Numbered from the stretch's first letter, positions 1 through 5,559 are shown. The stretch is 7,749 bases of DNA from an uncultured Lachnospiraceae bacterium (GCA_902773445.1 CACYEU010000236.1:1-7749), one strand, 5' to 3'. Program-made: numbers and translations. Notes: a model not told the origin generated them from the sequence alone.

Positions 1-112
1 GAAAGTGGAAGCCATGAACGCGTCCGGCCAGAAGACCGCGATCAAGACCTGGTCCCGCCGTTCCACCATTTTCCCGTCATTTGTCGGCCTGACTTTCGCA
101 GTTCATGACGGA
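1..112 (+). pseudogene. rpsS: Internal fragment of ribosomal protein S19, inverted relative to its operon
   Basis: Read on the plus strand from position 2, this encodes 37 residues that match the middle of small-subunit protein S19 (roughly residues 18-54 of about 92). Recognisable parts are KVEAMNASGQK, TWSRRSTIFPSFVG and FAVHDG. The match stops at the Gly codon 110-112, where S19 should continue with an RKHVPVYV-like stretch. The frame instead runs on to a stop at 245-247 through DNA that is antisense rplB, so those later residues are meaningless. S19 binds 16S rRNA in the 30S head. In Firmicutes rpsS follows rplB on the same strand, but here it faces rplB head-on. The S19 N-terminus lies beyond the left edge. 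The fragment's identity is very secure; its placement is abnormal. Confidence 0.93.
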
Positions 113-748
113 ACCACGGACCGTCGGACGGATGCCCATGTGACGCTTGCGTCCTGCATTACCATAGTTGATCAGGCTGTGGTCACCGTTGCCTACGACA
201 CCGATGGTCGCGCGGCAGCCGATGGGAACAAGTCTCATTTCGCCTGAGGGAAGACGCAGTGTAGCGTACTTGCCTTCCTTAGCCATGACCTGTGCGGCCA
301 CGCCGGCTGAGCGGACGATCTGACCGCCTCTTCCCGGATACATCTCAATGTTGTGAACCTGTGTGCCGTTCGGGATCATCGAAAGCGGCAGGCAGTTGCC
401 AACATGGATCTCGGCGTCAGGACCGTTCATGACTTTCATGCCGTCCTTCAGGCCTTCGGGTGCCAGAATATAGCTCTTCTCTCCGTCTGCATAGCAGATC
501 AGCGCGATATTCGCGGCGCGGTTCGGATCGTACTCGATACCGATAACTGTTGCTTCGATGCCGTCTTTTCTTCTCTCACCGCCGCCCTTGTGACGGACAG
601 TGATCTTACCCTGATTGTTGCGTCCGGATTCTTTCTTTCTTACCGCAAGCAGCGATTTCTCCGGTGTCTTCTTGGTGATCTCGGAAAAATCGGAGCCGCT
701 CATCTGCCTTCTTGAAGGTGTGTACGGACGATATGTTTTAATACCCAT
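77..748 (-). CDS. rplB: 50S ribosomal protein L2, truncated and internally shortened
   Basis: L2 binds 23S rRNA, helps join the subunits and supports the peptidyl-transferase centre. The reading starts at the ATG 748-746, behind AAGGAGT. Residues 1-216 (748-101) match the family: a MGIKTYRPYTPSRR start, IEYDPNRAANIAL near 71-83, YATLRLPSGEMR near 161-172, GVVGNGDH near 183-190 and RPTVRGSVMN ending at 216. The remaining CESQADK and the stop at 77-79 come from antisense rpsS. L2 is usually about 275 residues. The missing tail includes HPHGGGEG, which carries the histidine equivalent to E. coli His229. Near residues 57-61 GGGERRKDGI also lacks the conserved YRIIDFKR block of about ten residues. 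As written the product could not be functional. The last intact gene before it is rplW, 19 nt upstream. Confidence 0.9.
   Translation of the reverse strand: MGIKTYRPYTPSRRQMSGSDFSEITKKTPEKSLLAVRKKESGRNNQGKITVRHKGGGERRKDGIEATVIGIEYDPNRAANIALICYADGEKSYILAPEGLKDGMKVMNGPDAEIHVGNCLPLSMIPNGTQVHNIEMYPGRGGQIVRSAGVAAQVMAKEGKYATLRLPSGEMRLVPIGCRATIGVVGNGDHSLINYGNAGRKRHMGIRPTVRGSVMNCESQADK
101..112. other. Inverted junction between rplB and rpsS at a 12-bp shared segment
   Basis: The plus-strand segment GTTCATGACGGA encodes V-H-D-G of S19 on the plus strand. Its complement TCCGTCATGAAC encodes S-V-M-N of L2 on the minus strand. Each reading is what its own protein family expects, so the native rplB and rpsS genes probably share this 12-mer in opposite orientation. 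Left of 101 the L2 reading degenerates and reaches a stop at 77-79; right of 112 the S19 reading degenerates. This is the signature of a foldback template switch or of an inversion between short inverted repeats. In the normal operon the two copies would lie about 340 bp apart (estimated from usual gene lengths). Confidence 0.88.
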
Positions 749-767
749 GATGTGCTAACTCCTTTCT

Positions 768-1067
768 TTACAGCCCTGTGAAGATCTCGATGTCGGCTGA
801 CTCTTCGGTCAGTGTGACGATCGCTTTCTTCGTGCGGGCCGTCTTTCCGCGGATCAGCCCTCTTCTCTTCGGTTTGCCGACTACGTTCATCGTGTTGACT
901 TTCTTCACCTTGACGCCGTCGAACATCTTCTCGACAGCTTCCTTGACCTGTGTCTTCGTCACTTGCGGATGAACGAGAAACGTATATTTCTTGTCTGCCA
1001 TGTCACTCATACTCTTCTCAGTGACAACCGGCTTGATGATCACATCATAATATTGAATATCAGCCAT
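768..1067 (-). CDS. rplW: 50S ribosomal protein L23
   Basis: This is a 99-residue L23, which binds 23S rRNA domain III at the peptide exit tunnel and is the docking site for trigger factor and SRP. The sequence shows the family start (YYDVIIKPVVTEKS), the KYTFLVHPQVTKTQVKEAVEKMF core, KVKKVNTMNVVGKPKRRG near the middle, and a TKKAIVTL strand with an acidic end (ADIEIFTGL). Length is normal. Its ATG overlaps the rplD stop by one base (TAATG), so the two are translationally coupled. The Shine-Dalgarno sequence GAGGAGGT lies inside the last rplD codons. No anomaly is seen. Confidence 0.97.
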   Translation of the reverse strand: MADIQYYDVIIKPVVTEKSMSDMADKKYTFLVHPQVTKTQVKEAVEKMFDGVKVKKVNTMNVVGKPKRRGLIRGKTARTKKAIVTLTEESADIEIFTGL

Positions 1068-1687
1068 TATGCATATACCTCCTCGATCTTCTTGACAGCC
1101 GCCTTGGACGCAACCACCGTATCATATTTCAAAATGTCATAGACGTTGATCGTATTCGGTGAAGCGCATTTGACGTCCTTGATGTTGCGTGCGGAAATCC
1201 TTGCCTTGTCATTGCCTTCTTCGAGAACGAGCAGAGCCTTATCGACTTTCAGGTTCTTGAACATATCGGCGATCGGCTTTGTCTTAAACTCTTCAGCCTT
1301 GATCTCATCGACAACAACAAACTTCTTTTCCTGAACCCGGGAAGTCAGCGCGCTCTTTAACGCGGCTCTCTTCTCCTTGCGGTTTAAGCGCATTGAATAA
1401 TCGCGCGGTACCGGTGCGAAAACGACTCCGCCGCCTGTCCACTGAGGTGAACGGATCGATCCCTGTCTGGCGTGACCTGTTCCCTTCTGTCTCCAGGGCT
1501 TGCGTCCGCCGCCGGAAACTTCGGAACGGGTCTTGGCCTTCTGCGTTCCCTGGCGCTTGTTGGCCAGCTGTGCGACGACTGCCATGTGTACGAGATGCTC
1601 GTTGACATCAACGCCGAACACATCGTCTTTTAAGGTGACTGTGCCGACCTTCTCGCCTTCCATATTGTAAACAGATATACGACTCAT
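1067..1687 (-). CDS. rplD: 50S ribosomal protein L4
   Basis: This is a 206-residue L4. L4 is an early 23S rRNA-binding assembly protein whose extended loop lines the exit tunnel; in some bacteria it also represses its own operon. Visible landmarks are the N-terminal VYNMEGEKVGTVTL strand, the tunnel-loop region around residues 45-75 with RQGTQKAKTRSEVSGGGRKP and QKGTGHARQGS, the SPQWTGGG segment, and the C-terminal Rossmann-like part with LLVLEE and NTINVYDIL. Length is normal. The ATG at 1687 follows AAAGGAGG at good spacing, 31 nt after rplC. It sits in the conserved order rplC-rplD-rplW. No missing residues are evident. Confidence 0.97.
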   Translation of the reverse strand: MSRISVYNMEGEKVGTVTLKDDVFGVDVNEHLVHMAVVAQLANKRQGTQKAKTRSEVSGGGRKPWRQKGTGHARQGSIRSPQWTGGGVVFAPVPRDYSMRLNRKEKRAALKSALTSRVQEKKFVVVDEIKAEEFKTKPIADMFKNLKVDKALLVLEEGNDKARISARNIKDVKCASPNTINVYDILKYDTVVASKAAVKKIEEVYA

Positions 1688-1718
1688 CTGTTATCCTCCT
1701 TTCTTAACAATCTGTCTC

Positions 1719-2399
1719 TTACGCGTTCTTGACGGCATCCCTGACCGTGACAAGACTCTTCTTCGGTCCGGGAACCGCGCCCTTAACGAGAAGCAGATTG
1801 TTCTCGACATCCACGCGGACTACTTCCAGATTCTGAACAGTGACCTGCTCGCCGCCCATCTGTCCGGGCATTCCCTTTCCCTTAAATACCTTGCTGGGAT
1901 CGGAAGCGGATCCGTTTGATCCGGCGTGGCGGTGGAACTTGGAACCATGGGTCATCGGTCCTCTGTGCTGATTGTGACGTTTGATCGCGCCCTGGAATCC
2001 TTTTCCTTTGGAAACAGCCGTCACATCGATTTTGTCGCCGGCTTCAAAGATATCAACTTTGATTTCCTGTGCCGGTGCATAGTCGGCTGCATTATCCACT
2101 CTAAACTCGCGAAGGACTTTCATGCCTTCGACTCCGGCCTTGTCAAAGTGGCCTTTCTGGGCCTTGTTGACACCGTGGCGGTGAGCAACTGTCTTGTGGC
2201 CGGCCTTGTCTCTGACGACGACCTTTTCTTTCTGGCTCTTGTATCCGACCTGGATCGCATCATAGCCATCGGTCTCGACGGTCTTGACCTGCGTGACAAC
2301 ACAGGGGCCCGCCTGAAGGACCGTAACAGGGGTAAGGGCTCCGTCTTCGTTGAAGATCTGAGTCATACCCACTTTCGTCGCAAGTATTGCTTTCTTCAT
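1719..2399 (-). CDS. rplC: 50S ribosomal protein L3
   Basis: This is a 226-residue L3, an early 23S rRNA assembly protein reaching toward the peptidyl-transferase centre. It shows the family start (MKKAILATKVGMTQIFNEDG), VSKGKGFQGAIKRH near residues 129-142, the GPMTHGSKFHRHAGSNG segment with the glutamine/histidine-rich loop near 147-165, and KGKGMPGQMGG near 173-183. It is about 17 residues longer than the E. coli protein. The extra length is mostly a basic stretch near residues 60-80 (DKAGHKTVAHRHGVNKAQKGHF), which I recall as normal for Lachnospiraceae L3. The start ATG at 2399 follows AAGGAGGAG. An 86-nt gap with two hairpins separates it from rpsJ. Confidence 0.97.
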   Translation of the reverse strand: MKKAILATKVGMTQIFNEDGALTPVTVLQAGPCVVTQVKTVETDGYDAIQVGYKSQKEKVVVRDKAGHKTVAHRHGVNKAQKGHFDKAGVEGMKVLREFRVDNAADYAPAQEIKVDIFEAGDKIDVTAVSKGKGFQGAIKRHNQHRGPMTHGSKFHRHAGSNGSASDPSKVFKGKGMPGQMGGEQVTVQNLEVVRVDVENNLLLVKGAVPGPKKSLVTVRDAVKNA

Positions 2400-2424
2400 A
2401 ATGTAACTCCTCCTTACTACAGCG

Positions 2425-2474
2425 GAATACCCGAACGGGCATTCATCCTAGTGACTCGCGCCGGTTGACGGCGC
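2425..2474 (-). other. Two consecutive hairpins in the rpsJ-rplC intergenic RNA
   Basis: In the 86 nt between the rpsJ stop and rplC, the minus-strand RNA can form two stems. The first is GCGCCG, loop TCAAC, CGGCGC (2474-2458), a perfect 6-bp GC stem. The second is GAATGCCC, loop GTTC, GGGTATTC (2444-2425), 8 bp with one G-U wobble that would be an A-C mismatch on the opposite strand. The wobble shows that the minus-strand RNA is the better-folding one. Neither is followed by a U run, so they are not intrinsic terminators. They could be processing or stability elements or a site for translational feedback on rplC; function is unknown. Confidence 0.6.
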
Positions 2475-2485
2475 ATCAGGACCGA

Positions 2486-2812
2486 TCACTTCCTATTCTT
2501 ATTGACCATCCTGATATTGACGCTGACGCCGGCCGGCATCATCAGATCCGTGAGTGCGTCCACGGTCTTCTGGGTCGGTGTCAGAATGTCGATCAATCTC
2601 TTGTGCGTTCTCTGCTCAAACTGCTCACGGGAATCCTTATACTTGTGAACCGCACGCAGAATCGTCACGACTTCTTTCTTAGTAGGAAGCGGTACCGGTC
2701 CGCTGATCTCCGCGCCGGTCTTCCTGACCGTCTCGATGATCTTGGCCGCCACCTGATCCAGAAGCTCGTGATCGTACGCCTTCAATGTGATTCTCATTAC
2801 TTGACCTGTCAT
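2486..2812 (-). CDS. rpsJ: 30S ribosomal protein S10 (transcription factor NusE)
   Basis: This is a 108-residue S10, a 30S head protein that also acts as NusE in antitermination with NusB and couples ribosomes to NusG. The sequence shows RITLKAYDHELLDQ near residues 7-20, GPVPLPTKKEVVTILRAVHKYKDSREQFEQRTHKRLIDI across the middle (the long loop and conserved SREQFEQRTHKRL), and TPTQKTVDAL near 79-88. Length is slightly above the usual 102-105. The ATG at 2812 has AAGGAGG 11 nt upstream, a little far. A second in-frame ATG at residue 6 lacks its own site, so the first is preferred. It is the first gene of the S10 operon, behind a long structured leader. Confidence 0.97.
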   Translation of the reverse strand: MTGQVMRITLKAYDHELLDQVAAKIIETVRKTGAEISGPVPLPTKKEVVTILRAVHKYKDSREQFEQRTHKRLIDILTPTQKTVDALTDLMMPAGVSVNIRMVNKNRK

Positions 2813-3043
2813 AAAAATAGTCGCCTCCTTTTCGTACTTTTCTTATCAGTACGACAAGCGGTGACTGTACACTCATCCGTGTGTGTCATTAATCAGACAT
2901 CTTGCACGTTGTTTCCATCCTCTCCTGATGGACATGTGTTACAGTGACTTGTCGCCAGATTCTAACTTGACATTCGCTCCCTGCAAATTACCTGCCTCAC
3001 AAGGACAGCAACCTCGCAGATCACTGCTATCAATGTCACAGCA
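2813..3043 (-). promoter_or_regulatory. Structured 5' leader of the S10 operon (about 230 nt)
   Basis: No gene is supported between the predicted transcript start near 3043 and rpsJ. The RNA can form a long stem: GACAAG (2953-2948) with CTTGTC (2858-2853), then ACTGTA-a-CAC (2945-2936) with GTGTACAGT (2872-2864). That is 15 pairs around an internal loop and one bulge. Inside it sit a 6-bp hairpin TCCATC/GATGGA (2932-2914) and a weaker TGTC/GACA pair (2898-2884). Upstream, CTTGT (3003-2999) with CAG (2994-2992) could instead pair with CTG (2958-2956) and ACAAG (2952-2948), competing for the same bases. A 7-bp hairpin TCGTACT/AGTACGA (2854-2832) stands just before the Shine-Dalgarno site. I do not recognise a known riboswitch or T-box. 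Autogenous control by an operon protein is inferred. Confidence 0.55.
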
Positions 3044-3049
3044 AGAGAT

Positions 3050-3108
3050 AGTATACTCCCATATTCTACCGAATGCAAGCATTTTTTCGCGGTTTGTGAC
3101 GTTTTTTT
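3050..3108 (-). promoter_or_regulatory. Promoter of the S10 operon with A-tract UP element
   Basis: On the minus strand a -10 box TATACT (3055-3050, five of six consensus bases) lies 17 nt after TTGCAT (3078-3073, a weak -35 matching TTG). Two A-tracts, A6 at 3087-3082 and A7 at 3108-3102, lie upstream at about -42 and -62 from the inferred start near 3043. They are spaced about two helical turns apart, as expected of UP elements that bind the RNA polymerase alpha C-terminal domain. Such promoters are typical of ribosomal operons. The start site is predicted, not measured. Confidence 0.65.
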
Positions 3109-3146
3109 CAGCGCCCTGCATGATGTGGTATTCGAGCTGCATATAA

Positions 3147-3188
3147 GAAGGCATGCCAGACGGTAGGAGTAATGCCTGACATGCCTTC
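3147..3188 (-). terminator. Probable terminator hairpin after the feo unit
   Basis: The minus-strand RNA forms a 13-bp stem from GAAGGCATGTCAG (3188-3176) and CTGGCATGCCTTC (3159-3147) around a 16-nt loop. All positions pair if one G-U wobble is allowed; on the plus-strand RNA that position would be an A-C mismatch. It lies 45 nt past the stop of the small Cys-rich gene and upstream of the rpsJ promoter, where a terminator is expected. The following bases (TTATAT) are only mildly U-rich, so intrinsic strength may be modest. Confidence 0.55.
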
Positions 3189-3196
3189 CGTTGTTT

Positions 3197-3220
3197 TGCT
3201 CCCGCAGACTGCTGAGAGCA
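3197..3220 (-). other. Short hairpin just after the small Cys-rich gene
   Basis: TGCTCTC (3220-3214) can pair with GGGAGCA (3203-3197) with one G-U wobble, and GC/GC adds two inner pairs. It starts 13 nt downstream of the stop codon and is followed by AAAACAA rather than a U run. It may be a 3'-end protecting stem preceding the longer hairpin, rather than a terminator itself. Confidence 0.35.
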
Positions 3221-3233
3221 TTAACGGCCTTAT

Positions 3234-3413
3234 TTATTGATCATTTTCCTGCTTCTTTTCCTGCTGTTTGAGCTGCTGCAGTTTCTGACAGCTCTCCGCA
3301 TAGGGGCAGCCGATACATTTATTGCCTTTTCTTTTCTCCCTGACAATATAACGGATCGCAAAGAAAACAACCAAAAAGATGATAATGATTGAAATTGCGG
3401 TTGCTGCGTTCAT
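3234..3413 (-). CDS. Small FeoB-associated Cys-rich membrane protein
   Basis: This is a 59-residue frame starting at the ATG 3413-3411, 7 nt after AGGAGA and 26 nt past the feoB stop. Residues 5-24 form one very hydrophobic membrane segment (AISIIIIFLVVFF). A basic stretch follows (REKRKGNK), then cysteines 33, 36 and 42 in the pattern CIGCPYAESC, and a Gln/Lys-rich, probably coiled tail (residues 43-59). Size, topology, cysteine pattern and position directly after feoB match the FeoB-associated Cys-rich family found in Firmicutes. These proteins are thought to support FeoB, possibly by binding ferrous iron or replacing the role of FeoC; the mechanism is not settled. The basic residues after the segment suggest the cysteines face the cytoplasm. 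Family assignment is fairly sure, function only inferred. Confidence 0.85.
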   Translation of the reverse strand: MNAATAISIIIIFLVVFFAIRYIVREKRKGNKCIGCPYAESCQKLQQLKQQEKKQENDQ

Positions 3414-3439
3414 ACAGATCTCCTGACTTTCAAAGCCGG

Positions 3440-5455
3440 TTATGCAGCCTTAGCCGCTCCGGTCTGATGGAGTGAGTACTGCTCATCAAAGTGTGCCCTG
3501 ACTCTCCGGGCGATCATGAAGATCACAAACGCGATGACAAGCACAGCGATCAGTCCCGGCAGGAAACCTTTCGCGAAATGTCCCTCTGTGAACAGCGTAC
3601 CGAACTGGTTGACAAGGAATGCGATCGTATATCCTGTCGCAAGCTGAAGTCCGATCGCGCTCCACAGCCAGCCCTTGCTTCGCATCTCGGAGTTCATTGC
3701 GCCGATCGCAGCGAAGCACGGCGGTGTGTACAGATTAAAGAACAGATATGCGAGCGCTGTGACAGTTGTCAGTCCCATCGTCGCCGCGACCGTATTGGCG
3801 CCGCCTGTCATGGCAAGTTCTTCTGTGTCAATAAATTTCGTCAGAGCAAAGACGACCGCCAGAGTACCGACGACATTTTCCTTAGCGATGAATCCAGTGA
3901 TCGCCGCGGCAGCCAGCTGCCATACTCCGAATCCGAGCGGGATCAGCAGAAATGCAAACGGAGTCGCGATCGTCGCAAGGATCGAAGTGCTTTCTGCGCC
4001 TTCTTCGACGACCTGGAAATGCCAGTTGTATGTCTGCATAAGCTGAACAACAAGATTGCAGACAAGGATGATCGTCGCAGCTTTGATAATGTAGGCCTTT
4101 GCACGCTCAAGCATCGAGAAGAATGCGCGCTTGAGACTCGGGATCTTCCATTTCGGGAACTCAATAATGAAGAATGACTTTCTGTATTTGTAACCTGTAA
4201 CAGCCTTGATCAGAAGCGCACCGAGGAAAATCAGCGCAAGGCCGAGGAAGTAGCTTAAGAAACTGACCCAGCTGGCACCTGCAAAGAAGGCTCCCGCGAA
4301 CAATGCGATGACTGGGATCTTGGCGCCGCAAGGAATAAATGTCGTCAGCATCGATGTTGCTCTTCTCTCACGCTCATCGCGGATCGTACGGCATGCCATG
4401 ACCGCTGGGATACCGCATCCGGTTCCGATAACGATCGGGATGACCGATTTTCCGGAAAGACCGACGCGCTTGAACAGCGGATCAAGCACGGCTGATACAC
4501 GCGCCATATAACCGCAGTCCTCAAGCAGCGCGATCAGGAAGTACATGACCATAACAAGCGGCAGAAATCCGACGACCGCTCCGACACCGCCGACAATGCC
4601 GTCTGCAATGATCGTTGAAAGGACAGGCGGTGCACTTGCCAGCTTATCCGCAACAAAGCCCTGGAACGTCTCGATCCAACCGACAAGCCAGTCCGCGATA
4701 AACGGTCCCAGCTTTGCCTGTGAAATCATAAAGACAAGATACATCACACCGGCAAACACAAGAATACCGGCGATCGGATTGGTCAAAACCGCATCGAGTT
4801 TATCAGCGCCCGTCGTCTCACTCGAAAGCTGCGCGCGCTTTTCGACGTCTTTGACGATTCCGTTAACGAATGCAAAGCGCTTGCGGTCCTCCGCATCGAC
4901 TGCATTCTTGTCATGAAGGTCGATATCTGACTGCACGTACCGCGGTTTCTGACCTTTGCCGTACAGCGCCACTGCCTTGTCAACGACTTCGGCGAGATCA
5001 GCATGGCCGCTCGCCGTTGAGATCGTCTTGACGACCGGGCATCCGAGCTTCTCAGACAACGCCTTCTCATCGATCACGGTTCCTTCCTTTTCGTTGATAT
5101 CACTTTTATTAAGCGCGACAACAACAGGAATGCCCAGTTCGAGCAGCTGTGTTGTAAAGAACAGGCTGCGGCTCAGATTCGTCGCGTCAACGATATTGAT
5201 GATCGCGTCCGGATGCTCATCACGGACATGCTCATTTGTAATGCTCTCTTCCGGTGTGTACGGTGACATCGAATAAGCACCGGGAAGATCGACTGCGATG
5301 ACTTCCTGCCCTTTGGCAAATTCTTCTTTTAACTGATAGGTCTTACTGCCGACGGTGACACCGCCCCAGTTGCCTACTTTCTCATTTCGTCCCGTCAGCG
5401 CATTGTACATGGTCGTCTTGCCGCTGTTGGGATTACCGGCGAATGCTATTCTCAT
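3440..5455 (-). CDS. feoB: Ferrous iron transport protein B
   Basis: This is a 671-residue inner-membrane Fe(II) transporter with an N-terminal G domain. G motifs are visible: G1 GNPNSGKT (7-14), G2 threonine 34 in GNWGGVTV, G3 DLPG (56-59), G4 NKSD (116-119) and G5 around STASG (146-150). A helical spacer follows to about 225, then the membrane part with repeated Gate segments. Conserved cysteines lie in GTGCGIPAVMAC (344-355) and FIPCG (373-377). The final membrane helix is near 632-650. The protein is shorter than E. coli FeoB (773) but normal for Firmicutes. G2 has GG where many FeoBs have PG. The ATG at 5455 follows GGAG in AGGTAGGAGAAGTT. No feoA or feoC is adjacent; the small Cys-rich gene follows. 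The upstream palindromes suggest iron-dependent repression. Confidence 0.97.
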   Translation of the reverse strand: MRIAFAGNPNSGKTTMYNALTGRNEKVGNWGGVTVGSKTYQLKEEFAKGQEVIAVDLPGAYSMSPYTPEESITNEHVRDEHPDAIINIVDATNLSRSLFFTTQLLELGIPVVVALNKSDINEKEGTVIDEKALSEKLGCPVVKTISTASGHADLAEVVDKAVALYGKGQKPRYVQSDIDLHDKNAVDAEDRKRFAFVNGIVKDVEKRAQLSSETTGADKLDAVLTNPIAGILVFAGVMYLVFMISQAKLGPFIADWLVGWIETFQGFVADKLASAPPVLSTIIADGIVGGVGAVVGFLPLVMVMYFLIALLEDCGYMARVSAVLDPLFKRVGLSGKSVIPIVIGTGCGIPAVMACRTIRDERERRATSMLTTFIPCGAKIPVIALFAGAFFAGASWVSFLSYFLGLALIFLGALLIKAVTGYKYRKSFFIIEFPKWKIPSLKRAFFSMLERAKAYIIKAATIILVCNLVVQLMQTYNWHFQVVEEGAESTSILATIATPFAFLLIPLGFGVWQLAAAAITGFIAKENVVGTLAVVFALTKFIDTEELAMTGGANTVAATMGLTTVTALAYLFFNLYTPPCFAAIGAMNSEMRSKGWLWSAIGLQLATGYTIAFLVNQFGTLFTEGHFAKGFLPGLIAVLVIAFVIFMIARRVRAHFDEQYSLHQTGAAKAA

Positions 5456-5511
5456 AACTTCTCCTACCTCTCTCCTTTAACCAGTTACTACAATGTGAAA
5501 ATGCGCAGAGC

Positions 5512-5527
5512 GTTAGCCCTGGCTAAC
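5512..5527 (-). promoter_or_regulatory. Promoter-distal DtxR/IdeR-like operator of feoB
   Basis: The coding-strand sequence GTTAGCCAGGGCTAAC is a perfect inverted repeat (GTTAGCC, AG, GGCTAAC). It resembles the TTAGGTTAGSCTAACC type of site bound by iron-sensing DtxR/IdeR regulators. It covers the predicted transcript start near 5524. Its centre is 21 bp, two helical turns, from that of the neighbouring palindrome. The palindrome itself is certain; the regulator is inferred. Confidence 0.7.
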
Positions 5528-5530
5528 TAT

Positions 5531-5559
5531 ATGTTAGCACAGACTAACTACTTGCGCAA
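5531..5559 (-). promoter_or_regulatory. Predicted feoB promoter
   Basis: On the minus strand, TTGCGC (5559-5554) and TAACAT (5536-5531) are separated by exactly 17 nt. TGC directly before the -10 box gives an extended -10 (TGn). The -10 matches four of six consensus bases and is part of the operator palindrome. The inferred start is near 5524, leaving a leader of about 70 nt before the feoB ATG. The match to consensus is modest, but the overlap with the operators supports it. Confidence 0.5.
5533..5548 (-). promoter_or_regulatory. Promoter-overlapping DtxR/IdeR-like operator of feoB
   Basis: GTTAGTCTGTGCTAAC on the coding strand has GTTAG/CTAAC arms and an imperfect centre. It occupies the end of the promoter spacer and the start of the -10 box, so a bound repressor would block RNA polymerase. 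The inner arms of the two operators, GCTAAC-ATATA-GTTAGC, also form a palindrome, giving four alternating half sites. Confidence 0.65.

Noticed and set aside
101..112. Programmed invertible switch (phase variation) at the rplB-rpsS junction
   Set aside because: Twelve bp is short for a recombinase site, no recombinase gene is present, and inversion would destroy two essential genes.
5..247. An 80-residue plus-strand open frame starting at GTG that could be called a small protein
   Set aside because: Its first 36 residues are the middle of S19, entered part-way, and the rest is antisense rplB. It is a junction product, not a gene.
2150..2225. Basic insertion in L3 relative to E. coli as a novel domain
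   Set aside because: Related Clostridia L3 proteins, as I recall them, carry the same VAHRHGVNKA-type segment, so it is a lineage feature.
1926..2468. A 180-residue plus-strand frame opposite rplC
   Set aside because: It is antisense to well-conserved L3 and reads across the rpsJ-rplC gap without a ribosome site. It is a shadow.
2813..3043. Known riboswitch or T-box in the S10 leader
   Set aside because: No T-box TGGNACCGCG-like sequence or familiar riboswitch core was seen, so it is reported only as an unnamed structured leader.
2939..3154. A 71-residue minus-strand frame in the S10 leader region
   Set aside because: It begins upstream of the predicted promoter, inside the terminator stem, and ends inside the leader. 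It has no ribosome site and no recognisable family.
3491..4177. Long plus-strand frame of 228 residues opposite feoB
   Set aside because: The composition is rich in Arg, Ser, Asp and Cys, it resembles no family I know, and it lies wholly antisense to a clear FeoB. It is a shadow of codon bias.
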